Translations under genes and position numbers: made by a program
In this document: positions 20,451 to 29,517 of the stretch, one piece after another
Layout of the letters: each line of letters opens with the position of its first letter
Position numbering within the stretch: position 1 is the stretch's first letter
Notes under the pieces: generated by a model
Seen by the model: the letters and a program-made list of their open reading frames with translations, nothing else
Told to the model about the DNA's origin: nothing
The model's database searches: none
Assembly (NCBI RefSeq): GCF_001019715.1
Contig: NZ_BBXJ01000001.1
Location: 992,001-1,056,000 of the forward strand
Source of the DNA: Rodentibacter caecimuris
Lineage (GTDB): Bacteria > Pseudomonadota > Gammaproteobacteria > Enterobacterales > Pasteurellaceae
Reading direction: 5' to 3'
DNA: 64,000 nucleotides

Positions 20451-23128
20451 ATAAAAAACAACGTGTGATTGTTACCCCGACATTTTGGGGTAAACTTTTT
20501 GGAAGAATAAAAAGTGTTGAATTTCAGCAAAACAAAGTTATTGTTACTGGCAAAAAGAATAATATTGCTGAATACAATCTAGGGAAAACTCTCGAATTTC
20601 CGATTTTAGAAAATGCTTTCTTTGGTAATAAATTATCTTTTAAAGATGATAATAAAGAGGTTGTGTTATCAAAACTTGCTAAAAAACAAACTAATAGCCT
20701 ATTACTTGAAATCGAAAAAGCAGTAGCCTCCAATATTCAAGTAAAAGTAAAAGAGGCTTTTCAACAATTTACTAATTTAGCCGAAAACCAATATCTCAGA
20801 GATTCCGATATACCTACTTTGAATGATCATGTAAGGTGGTCTGTTGTTTCCTATGGGAATAACAAAGAACATTTCCAAAAATACTTTGATGAGAGTTTCG
20901 TTAAGAAAATCAAATATATATCTTCACTATTTCCTATAGATATTAAAAATGCTCAAACAATCAGAAAAAAATATGAGCAATATATTTTAAATCATCGTAA
21001 ACATTTCTTTGATGTAATTGAATCTAATCCGCTTACCGAACAACAAAGATTGTCAGTCATTCGAAGCAATGACATCAATATGGTTCTTGCAGCCGCAGGA
21101 ACAGGTAAAACATCTGTGATGGTAGCGAAAGCATTAGATCTAATTGATTCTGGGGCTTGTAGAAGTGAAGATATTCTTATCCTCGCATATAACCGAGATG
21201 CAGCAACCGAGTTATCCGAACGCTTACAAGAACGTGCGCGAGAAGCAAATTTAGATCTAGAAAATAGCCCTAGTATCTCTACATTCCATGCTCTTGGTCG
21301 AAGAATTATTAAAGAATGTGGTAAATCAGTCCACTTGTCAAAATTTGCCGAAGATCCAATGAAGTTAGATAGATAGTTCAACAAATGGTTAGAGAACTAC
21401 ATCAAAGAAGATCCTGATAATCTAGCAAAATTCATTCAGCTCGCATACCAACCTATCGATCCATTCCAATTCAAAACAAAAAAGGAATACGATAGATATG
21501 TAAATGACAATGACTATCGAACCTTACAAGGAGAACGCGTTCGTGGTTATCAAGAGTTATTGATTGCGAACTGGCTTTTTAGTCATAGCGTAAAATATGA
21601 GTATGAGCCAAGGTATGTATCAAAACGCCGTATCGAGGTTGGTTTTGACTACAAACCTGATTTCTCTTTGGGTGATGGTGTTTACCTTGAACATTTCGGC
21701 ATTGACCGACAAGGTAGAACTCGCGCAGATATTAACGCGCAGGAATATAATGCCAATATCCAAAGAAAACGTGAGTTACACGCCGAACATAATACAACAT
21801 TACTGGAGACATACCACTATAACTGGGTGGAAAATACGTTATATAAACGACTAGAGCAATTGATGAATGAACAGTTCATTCCTCTGAAGCCAAAATCACA
21901 ACAAGAGATTTTAGATGCACTCAATGAATCAGGAATCTTCAAAGAAAACAAAAATCGCTATTTGAAGTGCCTTCAAGCTATTCGTACAGAGCGATTAGAC
22001 TATCAACAAATCTTAAAACGTCTAACTGATGCGAAAATTGTCTATGCTAAAGAATATGCGACATTGCTCATGCGTATTCATGATGCCTACGTTAAAGAAC
22101 TACGTAGCGTAAATGAAATCGACTTTGACGATATGATTTTGTTGGCTACTCAACTGGTGAAAACAGCTGAGTTTAAACCTAAATGGAAACACATTTTAGT
22201 AGATGAATTTCAAGATATTTCTATGGCTCGATTGGAGTTATTGAAAGAGATTTATACTAAAGGGCCTCGACCAATTTGGACTGTTGTTGGAGATGACTGG
22301 CAATCAATCTATCGTTTCTCTGGCGGTAAACTAGAAGTTACTACGCGATTTAATGATATGGTCGGCTCACATACGCTAAGTAAACTAGAAAAAACCTACC
22401 GCTATAACAATAGTATTGCTGACACCGCAGGTCAATTCATTATGCAAAACCCTGAGCAGTATCAGAAAAATGTTGTAACGCATACAAAAGTTGCTGATTC
22501 GTGTGTTCATCTGTACGACTCTCATGTCGTAAAGGATGAAAAATCAGAACCCAATATCAGTTTAAAAGCCTCTGCAATATTAAAGCTGATACGTCAAAAA
22601 GCACCTGAAGCTACTGTCGCGATTTTGGCTAGATACCGTTACCTTTTAGAAGATGCGAAAAGTGTAATCAAAGATAAGAATGTTAAATTTTGGACATTCC
22701 ACGGCTCAAAAGGGTTGGAAGCAGATTACTGCATTTTACTTGGTTTCTTCCAAGGAAAAGTCGGATTTCCCAACCAAAATAAAGAAGAAGCCGTTGTAGA
22801 AGCATTGCTTCCTATGCTAGATAGTTTTCCACACTCAGAAGAACGTAGGTTATTTTATGTGGCATTAACGCGTGCGAAAAAAGAAAGTTATTTGATCGCA
22901 GATGCGAACGCGCCATCAGAATTTATCAATGAATTATTATCACCGAAATACAAGATAGATATTGTGTCAAAACGATTCCAAGAACGTTATCGGACAATCT
23001 TTAAATGTAATGAATGTAGCACTGGCTATTTCGTGATGAAACAAGGTAAATTTGGTCAGTTTTGGGGATGCTCAGGATATGGAATCAAAGGCGATCAATG
23101 TACGAATACTCGTAAGTATTTTATGTAA
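20447..23128 (+). pseudogene. Helicase IV (HelD/UvrD-type) with zinc finger, cut by one in-frame TAG
   Basis: An 893-codon superfamily 1 helicase gene overlapping the tnsE-like stop (ATGA). Domain order matches E. coli helicase IV: an N-terminal specific domain (about residues 1-205), LTEQQRLSVI and Walker A AAAGTGKTS (about 219-227), WKHILVDEFQDIS (Walker B), VGDDWQSIYRFSGG, LARYRYL, TFHGSKGLEADY and RRLFYVALTRAK. The C-terminus adds a topoisomerase-type C4 zinc ribbon (CNEC, CSGYG..CT). A TAG at 21374-21376 splits it after codon 309, but the same frame stays open before and after (NKWLENYIKED follows). Everything else is intact, so this is a recent nonsense change, a sequencing error or a suppressed stop. 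A downstream ATG (21560) could yield a product lacking Walker A, which would be inactive. Confidence 0.85.
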
Positions 23129-23339
23129 TATGCTATTTAGGGTTATTCAGGAAAGAACATATTTTTAATTTCAGATTCCCTGAAAGAAATAAAAATGTCA
23201 ACTAATATTGCAGGATTTTTTCCTTTGATACAACACAATTTTATTAAACTACTTATTAACGTTATTTCATTACAGAGTAACGGATAACTTTGACATCGAT
23301 CTAAATTCCTTACTTATCTTTTATTGAGATTTTCGGGAT

Positions 23340-23470
23340 TATTTACTAGTAAAAAATTTATCTTCAGAACGAGCCACCAATACAAGATTACCGCCTTTCT
23401 GTGCATGGATTTTTGCCAGTTATAAACCGATACCGTTTGATGCGCCTGTAATTAATGCTGTTTGTGTCAT
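23340..23470 (-). pseudogene. Short-chain dehydrogenase (SDR) relic
   Basis: Starting at ATG 23470 the reading is MTQTALITGASNGIGL, stop, then LAKIHAQKGGNLVLVARSEDKF, which is the NAD-binding N-terminus of an SDR (GASNGIG motif) with an in-frame TAA at codon 17 and no remainder beyond about 43 codons. It lies beside the TetR gene and has a TetR-like dyad upstream, so it was probably the regulated target. The remaining bases 23129-23339 show no gene. Confidence 0.7.
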
Positions 23471-23490
23471 ATGCAATCCCTATAAATAAA

Positions 23491-23504
23491 TGATTAGTCA
23501 ATCA
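23491..23504. promoter_or_regulatory. TetR-type operator-like dyad upstream of the SDR relic
   Basis: TGATTAGTCAATCA is a dyad (TGATT/AATCA) 20 bases upstream of the relic's ATG. It resembles the dyad in front of the TetR gene at 24134 (TGATTAATTAGTCA), which suggests a common regulator. Confidence 0.4.
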
Positions 23505-23550
23505 ATTAAATTTGTAAAAAATAAGCGGAATCTAACCGCTTGTTTGTCTG

Positions 23551-24117
23551 TTAGTGATGAGAAATCGCTTTCCACATCATCGTAAAACCGAGCATTTTAT
23601 AAATATCACGCTTGGTCGGTTCTTGTAAAATCTGTTGAATCGTCGCTTCAACCATCGCTTCCATCATTTTGATCGCAAACTCCAGTGGCGGAAAAAAGAG
23701 CTTATCCGCTTCCGCTGCGCTGAACATCCGTTGCATCGGTAAAAAGATCTGCTTCGCTTCTTGTCGGGTTTCTTCCGTAAGAATGGTTGAAACCTCTAAC
23801 TGTTGCAAGGTTTGGCGCGCTTCTCGATGTTCAATACCCCAATCGATATAGTGATTCCATAAATGCAACAACTGCGATGCAAATTCCGCTTGCGGAAAAT
23901 TCGGCATTACCGCTTGCGCAATGTGGCGTTTAATCTCCAAATAAGTGGCATTGAGCAACGTTTCTTTACTCTCAAAATAGGTAAATAATGATCCTGTTGC
24001 CACGCCGGCATTTTTTGCAATCAACGCCGTGGTTGCCGATAACCCTTGCGTTGCAATCGTCTGAATGGTTGCTTGAATTAAGGTGTTACGTTTATCCGAA
24101 CTTAACGGACGAGCCAT
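23551..24117 (-). CDS. TetR/AcrR family transcriptional regulator
   Basis: A 188-residue regulator with an N-terminal TetR helix-turn-helix: TLIQATIQTIATQGLSATTALIAKNAGVATGSLFTYFESKETLL (about residues 12-55). The C-terminal ligand domain is generic. It is divergent from the DUF411/multicopper oxidase pair and next to an SDR relic. Because a CueR-like promoter serves the copper pair, the TetR protein more likely governs itself and the SDR. The ligand is unknown. A short hairpin AAGCGG/CCGCTT (23523-23541) follows the stop. Confidence 0.85.
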   Translation of the reverse strand: MARPLSSDKRNTLIQATIQTIATQGLSATTALIAKNAGVATGSLFTYFESKETLLNATYLEIKRHIAQAVMPNFPQAEFASQLLHLWNHYIDWGIEHREARQTLQQLEVSTILTEETRQEAKQIFLPMQRMFSAAEADKLFFPPLEFAIKMMEAMVEATIQQILQEPTKRDIYKMLGFTMMWKAISHH

Positions 24118-24129
24118 ATCGATCCTTAT

Positions 24130-24151
24130 TAAATGATTAATTAGTCATTTA
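24130..24151. promoter_or_regulatory. TetR operator-like palindrome
   Basis: TAAATGA, 8 bases, TCATTTA: a 7-bp-armed palindrome 12 bases upstream of the TetR start codon, in the position of an autoregulatory operator. Confidence 0.55.
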
Positions 24152-24207
24152 TTATAAAGAGGAAAAAAGAAAAATCAACCTATTTTGTAAAAATTGCAAC
24201 ATCGCCC

Positions 24208-24238
24208 TTGACCTTAACCCTAGGTCAAGCTTTAACAT
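24208..24238 (+). promoter_or_regulatory. CueR/MerR-type copper promoter for DUF411-multicopper oxidase
   Basis: TTGACCT, 7 bases, AGGTCAA forms a perfect 7-bp-armed dyad (24208-24228) overlapping a TTGACC -35 box. The -10 candidate TAACAT lies 19 bases after the -35, the overlong spacing that MerR-family activators correct. This is what a CueR-controlled copper promoter looks like. No cueR gene lies next to it, so the regulator would act from elsewhere. Confidence 0.6.
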
Positions 24239-24274
24239 TGCGCCATTCAATCTCAATCAAAATAAGGACATCGT

Positions 24275-24730
24275 ATGAAATTACATAAACTCACCCGCTC
24301 ATTGTTGCTGTTAAGTTTAGGTCTCACGGCATTTGCCCAAGCGCAAACACTTTCAATGGAAGTGTGGAAAAGTCCAACTTGTGGCTGTTGTAATGAATGG
24401 ATCAGCTATATGCAAAAAAACGGTTTTGAGGTTAAAGTCAACGAAACAGGCAATTATGATGCCCATAAGCGCTTTAACATTAAAGATGAACACGCTTCTT
24501 GCCACACGGCAGTGATTGATGGCTATGTGATTGAAGGACATGTACCTGTAGAGGATATCAAACGTTTACTCGCAGAAAAACCTGATGCCGTTGGTTTGTC
24601 CGCTCCTGGCATGCCGATTGGCTCACCCGGCATGGACGGTGAAGCCTACGGCGGACGTAAAGATCCTTATGATGTTGTTTTAATTAAGAAAAACGGTGAA
24701 AGTGAAGTGTTCAAATCCTATAACCAATAA
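24275..24730 (+). CDS. DUF411 periplasmic metal-binding protein
   Basis: A 151-residue exported protein; a signal peptide ends near ALAQAQ (residues about 1-24). The mature part has the DUF411 marks: WKSPTCGCCNEW (CxCC), HASCHTAVIDGYVIEGHVP and the C-terminal GMPIGSPGM. The Cys, His and Met ligands point to copper(I). The family is found in copper resistance loci. An AAGGAC ribosome site lies about 9 bases upstream. The multicopper oxidase starts 11 bases after its stop, so the two form an operon, probably to bind and oxidise periplasmic copper. Confidence 0.85.
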   Translation: MKLHKLTRSLLLLSLGLTAFAQAQTLSMEVWKSPTCGCCNEWISYMQKNGFEVKVNETGNYDAHKRFNIKDEHASCHTAVIDGYVIEGHVPVEDIKRLLAEKPDAVGLSAPGMPIGSPGMDGEAYGGRKDPYDVVLIKKNGESEVFKSYNQ

Positions 24731-24741
24731 GAGGCGAAAAA

Positions 24742-26289
24742 ATGAAACGTCGAGATTTTTTACGTTATGGCATTGGGCTTAGCTTAGCCAGTAGCTCGCT
24801 TTATAGCCTTGCGAATATGATGAACCACGCACAACACGGCAATATGGCGATGATGCATTCAGCCCCTACTAGCTTAATGCCTGTCGAAGCGATGCCCTCA
24901 GGCTTATCACTCAATGGTATATTACCAAAGCTTGCTAACCAATCCACTCAAGCTGGACTATTCAAAGCCACTTTAAAAGCAGAGCCCATTAAAATTCGCC
25001 TCGCAGACAATAAAGAAACGGAATTTTGGGCTTATAACGGACAGCTACCTGGGCCACAAATTGAAGTATTTGAAGGCGATACCGTAGAAATTGAATTTAT
25101 CAATCACCTACCACAACCCACAACGGTGCATTGGCACGGTTTAGATGTGCCAAATGAAGCGGATGGTAACCCTATGGATATGATTGAACCACAAGGGAAA
25201 AAAATCTATCGCTTTACTCTACCCGAAGGCAGTGCAGGTACATATTGGTACCATCCTCATCCACATCATTATGTTTCCGAGCAAGTCTATAAAGGCTTAG
25301 CAGGTACTTTCGTTGTGAAAGCAAAAAATGATCCGCTTGCACACCTTCCTGAACAACATTGGGTTATTTCTGATCTGCGTTTAAATGCCGATGGTACCAT
25401 TCCACCAAACACGATGTTAGATTGGATGAACGGACGTGAAGGGGAATTTGTGTTAATCAACGGCCAATATCAGCCCCAAATTCAAGTGACAACGAATGAA
25501 CGCCTCCGTATTTGGAATGCAACGAGCGCCCGTTATTTTCGTTTAAACATTCCAGGGGTGAAATGGATTGTGGTGGGGACAGAGGGCGGTTTACTTGAAA
25601 AACCACGCACGCCTGTTGATGAACTGCTACTCACACCTGCAGAACGCGTTGAAGTGATTATGGTGGGTGAAACGCAAGGCAAGGCCAATTTACAAAGTAG
25701 CTATTATGATCGCCGTAAAATGATGGTGCAGGAACAGCCTAAAGATCTCACTTTAGCGACAATTCAGGTGAAACCAGAACCTGTTCAGTTACCTGAAAGC
25801 TTAAGAAGTTTGCCTAATTGGGACGAACCAAAACAGATTCGCCAAATTCACTTTAGTGAAAAAATGATGAACCACACCAATATGCCAATGATGGATCATA
25901 CCAAACATAGCTCCGCTATGATTACGACAGACAATCCTCTTCCGCCCATGATGGACGGTATGTTCCTAATCAATGGACAAACTTTTGATATGAACCGCAT
26001 TGATTTTGTTACGAAAGTCAATGACGTAGAACAATGGGAAATTTTCAATGAAAGCCATATGGATCATCCGTTCCATTTACACGGCACTCAATTTGAAGTG
26101 ATTCAACATACATTAAACGGCAAAACCTTTAAACCAGAAGGCAGAGCGTTAAAAGATGTGGTCAATTTACGCCCTTATGAAAAAGTGATTATTCGCTTTA
26201 AGCAAGGACACTCGGGGTTGAAAATGTACCATTGCCATATTTTAGAACATGAAAATCTCGGCATGATGGGAATGTTTAAAGTGGAATAA
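24742..26289 (+). CDS. Multicopper oxidase (CueO/CopA-like) with Tat signal
   Basis: A 515-residue cupredoxin-type oxidase. The N-terminus MKRRDFLRYGIGLSLASSS is a Tat signal, so it is folded before export to the periplasm. All four copper-binding boxes are present: HWHGLD, YWYHPHPHH, HPFHLHGTQ and HCHILEHENLGMM. A Met/His-rich stretch (about residues 373-396, with MMNHTNMPMMDHTKHSS) resembles the copper-binding loop of CueO. It probably oxidises Cu(I) to Cu(II). It forms an operon with the DUF411 gene and ends at a bidirectional terminator. Confidence 0.9.
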   Translation: MKRRDFLRYGIGLSLASSSLYSLANMMNHAQHGNMAMMHSAPTSLMPVEAMPSGLSLNGILPKLANQSTQAGLFKATLKAEPIKIRLADNKETEFWAYNGQLPGPQIEVFEGDTVEIEFINHLPQPTTVHWHGLDVPNEADGNPMDMIEPQGKKIYRFTLPEGSAGTYWYHPHPHHYVSEQVYKGLAGTFVVKAKNDPLAHLPEQHWVISDLRLNADGTIPPNTMLDWMNGREGEFVLINGQYQPQIQVTTNERLRIWNATSARYFRLNIPGVKWIVVGTEGGLLEKPRTPVDELLLTPAERVEVIMVGETQGKANLQSSYYDRRKMMVQEQPKDLTLATIQVKPEPVQLPESLRSLPNWDEPKQIRQIHFSEKMMNHTNMPMMDHTKHSSAMITTDNPLPPMMDGMFLINGQTFDMNRIDFVTKVNDVEQWEIFNESHMDHPFHLHGTQFEVIQHTLNGKTFKPEGRALKDVVNLRPYEKVIIRFKQGHSGLKMYHCHILEHENLGMMGMFKVE

Positions 26290-26301
26290 TCCACTAATGT
26301 G

Positions 26302-26364
26302 CAAGCGGTCAGATACTTGTGAAAATTTGCAAATTGCAAAATTCAGGCAAGATCTGACCGCTTG
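26302..26364. terminator. Bidirectional terminator built from Actinobacillus-type uptake signals
   Basis: CAAGCGGTCAGAT (26302) pairs with ATCTGACCGCTTG (26352) between the convergent oxidase and OYE genes. The right arm contains ACAAGCGGTC, the core of the Actinobacillus pleuropneumoniae-type uptake sequence, and the loop has TTTGCAAATTGCAAAA, which resembles its downstream part. Confidence 0.75.
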
Positions 26365-26369
26365 TTACA

Positions 26370-27509
26370 TTAAATATCGCGCGGTGACCATGCCTGCCCG
26401 ATAACTGGCGGAAGCCATGCGCCACCTTTCACACAGAAACTCCACAATAAATCTGGAATGCCGTAATGATCAGCTTTTTCAGGATCTAATTCAGCCACAA
26501 TTTCGCTCTCCTTGCCTGTCGCAATGAGTGTCGCAATAGTCGGATTGATCATCACCGTTTTGCCTAGCGCAATAAATTCCGCCCAGCCGGTTTGATAAGC
26601 CTTTAAAATTTGCTCTGCAGTAAAGAGATTGCCGACACCAATCAGCGGTAATTTTCCACCAATTCGCTCGTGTACCAATTGCATACGAGTGAGAGACGTA
26701 TCTGCGCCACGGCGCGCTTGCTTGTAAAAATCCCATAGCGAGATATGTAAATATTGCAACGGTTTTTCCACCAAGGCATCAATCAGCGCGAAAGTATCCG
26801 CCATGGTTAAACCGTTGTCGCCTGGTTCTTCCGGTGAAAAACGGTAGCCGATAATAAAATCAGGGCGTTGATGTTTTGCGCGCACGCCGACAACCGCCTC
26901 CACCACTGCCAGTGGAAACGCTAGACGTTTTTCAAGGCTACCACCCCACGCATCCGTGCGGCGATTGGTCTGTGCTGAATAAAACTGTTGGATCAAATAA
27001 TTATTGGCACCATGAATTTCCACACCGTCAAAGTCTGCTCGAATCGCTAAATCTGTCGCATTACCAAAGGCTTGAATCAGAGAATGAATTTCCGCCTCGG
27101 TTAAAGCGCGTGCGCCTACTTCTGCGTTATCGCTTGGTGCTACTACATCTTTCCCGTGTAACAAATCCGGAATTGACTTATCGCCACCGTGGTGAATTTG
27201 CAAAATCGCTTTCGCGCCTTGCGCTTTAATCAGCGCAGCAGTACGCGTTAAGCTGTCTAAATGTTGTTCGGAAATCGCCTCAGGCTGTCCGTGAAAGGCT
27301 TTTCCGTTTTCAGCGACCAACGTTGCGGCAGTAATAAATAAGCCGATATTTTCTGCTCGGTTACTTAAAAAACGCTGTTCTTGCTCGCCTAAAGTACCAT
27401 CTGCATTAGAGGCGAAATGCGTCATCGGCGCAACGGCTAAGCGGTTACGGATTTCAATGCCGTTATTTAAGATATAAGGTTGAAAAAGTGGGGTAAATGC
27501 TGGGTTCAT
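26370..27509 (-). CDS. Old yellow enzyme family NADH:flavin oxidoreductase
   Basis: A 379-residue FMN-dependent TIM-barrel oxidoreductase. Landmarks are NRLAVAPMTHFASN, LQIHHGGDKS (the usual catalytic HxxH/N region), FDGVEIHGANNYLIQQF, DAWGGSLEKRLAFPL and IGVGNLFTAEQ. These enzymes reduce activated C=C bonds or nitro groups; the substrate here is unknown. Its neighbour on the same strand is a LysR regulator 122 bases upstream, the likely controller. No frameshift or missing motif. Confidence 0.88.
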   Translation of the reverse strand: MNPAFTPLFQPYILNNGIEIRNRLAVAPMTHFASNADGTLGEQEQRFLSNRAENIGLFITAATLVAENGKAFHGQPEAISEQHLDSLTRTAALIKAQGAKAILQIHHGGDKSIPDLLHGKDVVAPSDNAEVGARALTEAEIHSLIQAFGNATDLAIRADFDGVEIHGANNYLIQQFYSAQTNRRTDAWGGSLEKRLAFPLAVVEAVVGVRAKHQRPDFIIGYRFSPEEPGDNGLTMADTFALIDALVEKPLQYLHISLWDFYKQARRGADTSLTRMQLVHERIGGKLPLIGVGNLFTAEQILKAYQTGWAEFIALGKTVMINPTIATLIATGKESEIVAELDPEKADHYGIPDLLWSFCVKGGAWLPPVIGQAWSPRDI

Positions 27510-27631
27510 ATTGCTTTCCTTTATTCAATAAAACACGAAATTATTTACTCATTATAACGCACTATGCATTGAGCTATGGTAACTATTCTCTCTTATATTG
27601 ATAGCTATAAACATACAAGCCAGCCTGTAGC

Positions 27632-28528
27632 CTAACCATATCTTTTTTTCAAAATTTCTGTTAAACAATCGAATACAAATAATACTCGAGGTGATGTAAT
27701 AGTTTGATAGGGACGATACAAATACAGTTGCCATTTATCAATGGGGATTTCGGGGAACAGTTTAACCAACTCACCGCAGTCAAAATGCGGTTTGCAGAAC
27801 AGTTCGCTGATAAAGCCGACCATGTTGCCCCGTAGCACCGCTTTTAGCTCACATTCAGGGTCGGAGCTGTAAAAAAGCACTTCTCTCGGTAGCAATTTTT
27901 GCTCGTCATTCATCGCTAAATCCCACGGACGACCTGTTTCCACGTTAATCGGCAAGGAAAATGGGAAATTGCGCTGCAAATCGTCTAAATCTTTTGGCAT
28001 TCCCAATCGTTCCAGCAATTTCGGCGAAGCGACAATCCAATCTTGCAAATCGGCAATTTTGCGGATAATAAAATTCGGGTTCGGTTCAGGTCCGATACGT
28101 AAGCCGATATCAATGCGATGTGCCACCGCATCAAATTTGGTCATATCTTCACGCCAATCAATGACCAGTTGCGGATACGGTTCAAGTGCTTGCAATAATT
28201 CATCTAAAATCAAATCATTGTCTCGCCAGCGGGGAAAAGTAATCCGCACCACGCCTGCCATGTCGTCCGTTTGCTGTTTGCCCAATTTAAACAGATTGTC
28301 GGTGTCCGCCAGCAGTTGTTTCGCCTTAATCAAAAACTGCTCACCAAAACTAGTGAGCCGAATTTGGCGCGTATTCCGCTTAAACAGTTGCTCGCCTAAC
28401 TCCTGTTCCAATTCCGCAATCACACGGGTCACCACCGACGGCGAAACCGCTAGCTGCATTGCCGTTTCCCGAAAACTCAACGTTTCGCTGGCAAGGCAAA
28501 AATATTTAATCGCATCGAGTTTGTTCAT
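27632..28528 (-). CDS. LysR family transcriptional regulator
   Basis: A 298-residue LysR-type regulator. The N-terminal winged HTH is typical (LDAIKYFCLASETLSFRETAMQLAVSPSVVTRVIAELEQELGEQLF, about residues 3-48), followed by the effector domain. It precedes the OYE gene on the same strand, so it probably controls it in response to an unknown electrophile. Position 150 onward shows an uncharged binding-domain pattern without special features. Confidence 0.87.
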   Translation of the reverse strand: MNKLDAIKYFCLASETLSFRETAMQLAVSPSVVTRVIAELEQELGEQLFKRNTRQIRLTSFGEQFLIKAKQLLADTDNLFKLGKQQTDDMAGVVRITFPRWRDNDLILDELLQALEPYPQLVIDWREDMTKFDAVAHRIDIGLRIGPEPNPNFIIRKIADLQDWIVASPKLLERLGMPKDLDDLQRNFPFSLPINVETGRPWDLAMNDEQKLLPREVLFYSSDPECELKAVLRGNMVGFISELFCKPHFDCGELVKLFPEIPIDKWQLYLYRPYQTITSPRVLFVFDCLTEILKKRYG

Positions 28529-28547
28529 TGGATTGCTCCTTCTTCAA

Positions 28548-28613
28548 AAAGAGCGGTCAGATTTTTGATCACTTTGGCTATTGCAAAATCTTGTCAAAAT
28601 CCGACCGCTCTTT
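28548..28613. terminator. Inverted-repeat terminator between GNAT and LysR genes
   Basis: AAAGAGCGGTC (28548) and GACCGCTCTTT (28603) form an 11-bp stem with AAAATC-type inner pairing. The GAGCGGTC form is a variant uptake-like repeat. Confidence 0.65.
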
Positions 28614-28615
28614 CG

Positions 28616-29083
28616 TTATAGTTTCTGTTCCATCAAGGTCTTAAGTGGCTCAAGCCCTAAACGTTCATAGAAACGAAATGCCCCTTGATTGTCGTTCCAA
28701 ACGTGCAACGTTACGCTATCGCAACCGTTCTCTTTGGCGTATGCCACCACGTGTTGATACAATTTCTCGCCAATTTTTTTACCCCGTTGCGAAGCGTCCA
28801 CACAAAGGTCGTCAATGTACAACACTTTGCGATCAAATAACGCCGGAACGCCTTGTGTAATTTGATAAATGCAGAACGCATAGCCTTGCACCGTGCCGTT
28901 TTCATCTTCATACACAAAGATCGGTTTTTGTTCGTCTGCCATTAAAGCTAAAATTTCTTCATCATTGTATTTGCGTTTACCCGCTTGGAAAATATCAGGG
29001 CGAGCTTCAACGTGAACAGCGTGAACTTGGTATAACAACTCGGCAATACGAGCGACATCATCGGCTTTTGCAAGTCTAATCAT
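28616..29083 (-). CDS. GNAT family N-acetyltransferase
   Basis: A 155-residue single-domain acetyltransferase. The acetyl-CoA loop is visible as LCVDASQRGKKIGEKLYQHV (R/QxxGxG/A, about residues 92-111), followed by CDSVTLHVWNDNQGAFRFYERLG. The substrate cannot be deduced. It follows the MarR gene by 8 bases on the same strand, so it is likely part of the PACE-MarR-GNAT operon. Confidence 0.85.
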   Translation of the reverse strand: MIRLAKADDVARIAELLYQVHAVHVEARPDIFQAGKRKYNDEEILALMADEQKPIFVYEDENGTVQGYAFCIYQITQGVPALFDRKVLYIDDLCVDASQRGKKIGEKLYQHVVAYAKENGCDSVTLHVWNDNQGAFRFYERLGLEPLKTLMEQKL

Positions 29084-29091
29084 GCTTTCTC

Positions 29092-29517
29092 CTAAATCGT
29101 GTTTAGCTGTGTAGCAAGTTGATTTAATACCAGTTCGGTATCATCAAGCAACTGCTCAAATTTCTCCATACCGAACTGCTGGCTTACTTGCAATTCTGCT
29201 TCGGTTAGCCGAGCAATAATCGGGTCGATAAAAATTTTACCGCTTGCACTTAAAGCAATCAACTTACTGCGTTTGTCGTTCTCATCAGGCAGAAAAACCA
29301 AAAAACCTTTTTGGTCTAGTTGTTTACAAACAGAGGTTACCGTTTGTTTCGGCAAACTCCATTTATCGCCAATAGCAGTAGGCGAAGTCGCACCATAGCG
29401 ACCGATGGAATACAAAAAATGCAATTCATTTAAGGTGAGCTGGTGTTGCTTCGCTACACTAGCATAAATGCTCGACAGCTGCGCTGCCAGCTCCACCAAT
29501 TTATCAAAGGGGTTCAT
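29092..29517 (-). CDS. MarR family transcriptional regulator
   Basis: A 141-residue winged-helix regulator. The HTH region is LNELHFLYSIGRYGATSPTAIGDKWSLPKQTVTSVCKQLDQKGFL, followed by the wing LPDENDKRSKLIALSASGK. The start MNPFDKLVEL at 29517 is chosen because a longer reading would run deep into the upstream PACE gene; the remaining overlap is 14 bases, which implies coupling. It probably represses the PACE pump through the palindrome at 29938. The ligand is unknown. Confidence 0.85.
   Translation of the reverse strand: MNPFDKLVELAAQLSSIYASVAKQHQLTLNELHFLYSIGRYGATSPTAIGDKWSLPKQTVTSVCKQLDQKGFLVFLPDENDKRSKLIALSASGKIFIDPIIARLTEAELQVSQQFGMEKFEQLLDDTELVLNQLATQLNTI

Noticed and set aside
21560-23128. 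A separate helicase gene starting at 21560
   Set aside because: It is in the same frame as the 20447 gene and lacks Walker A; the sequence between the TAG and 21560 is also open in that frame, so it is the second half of one gene.
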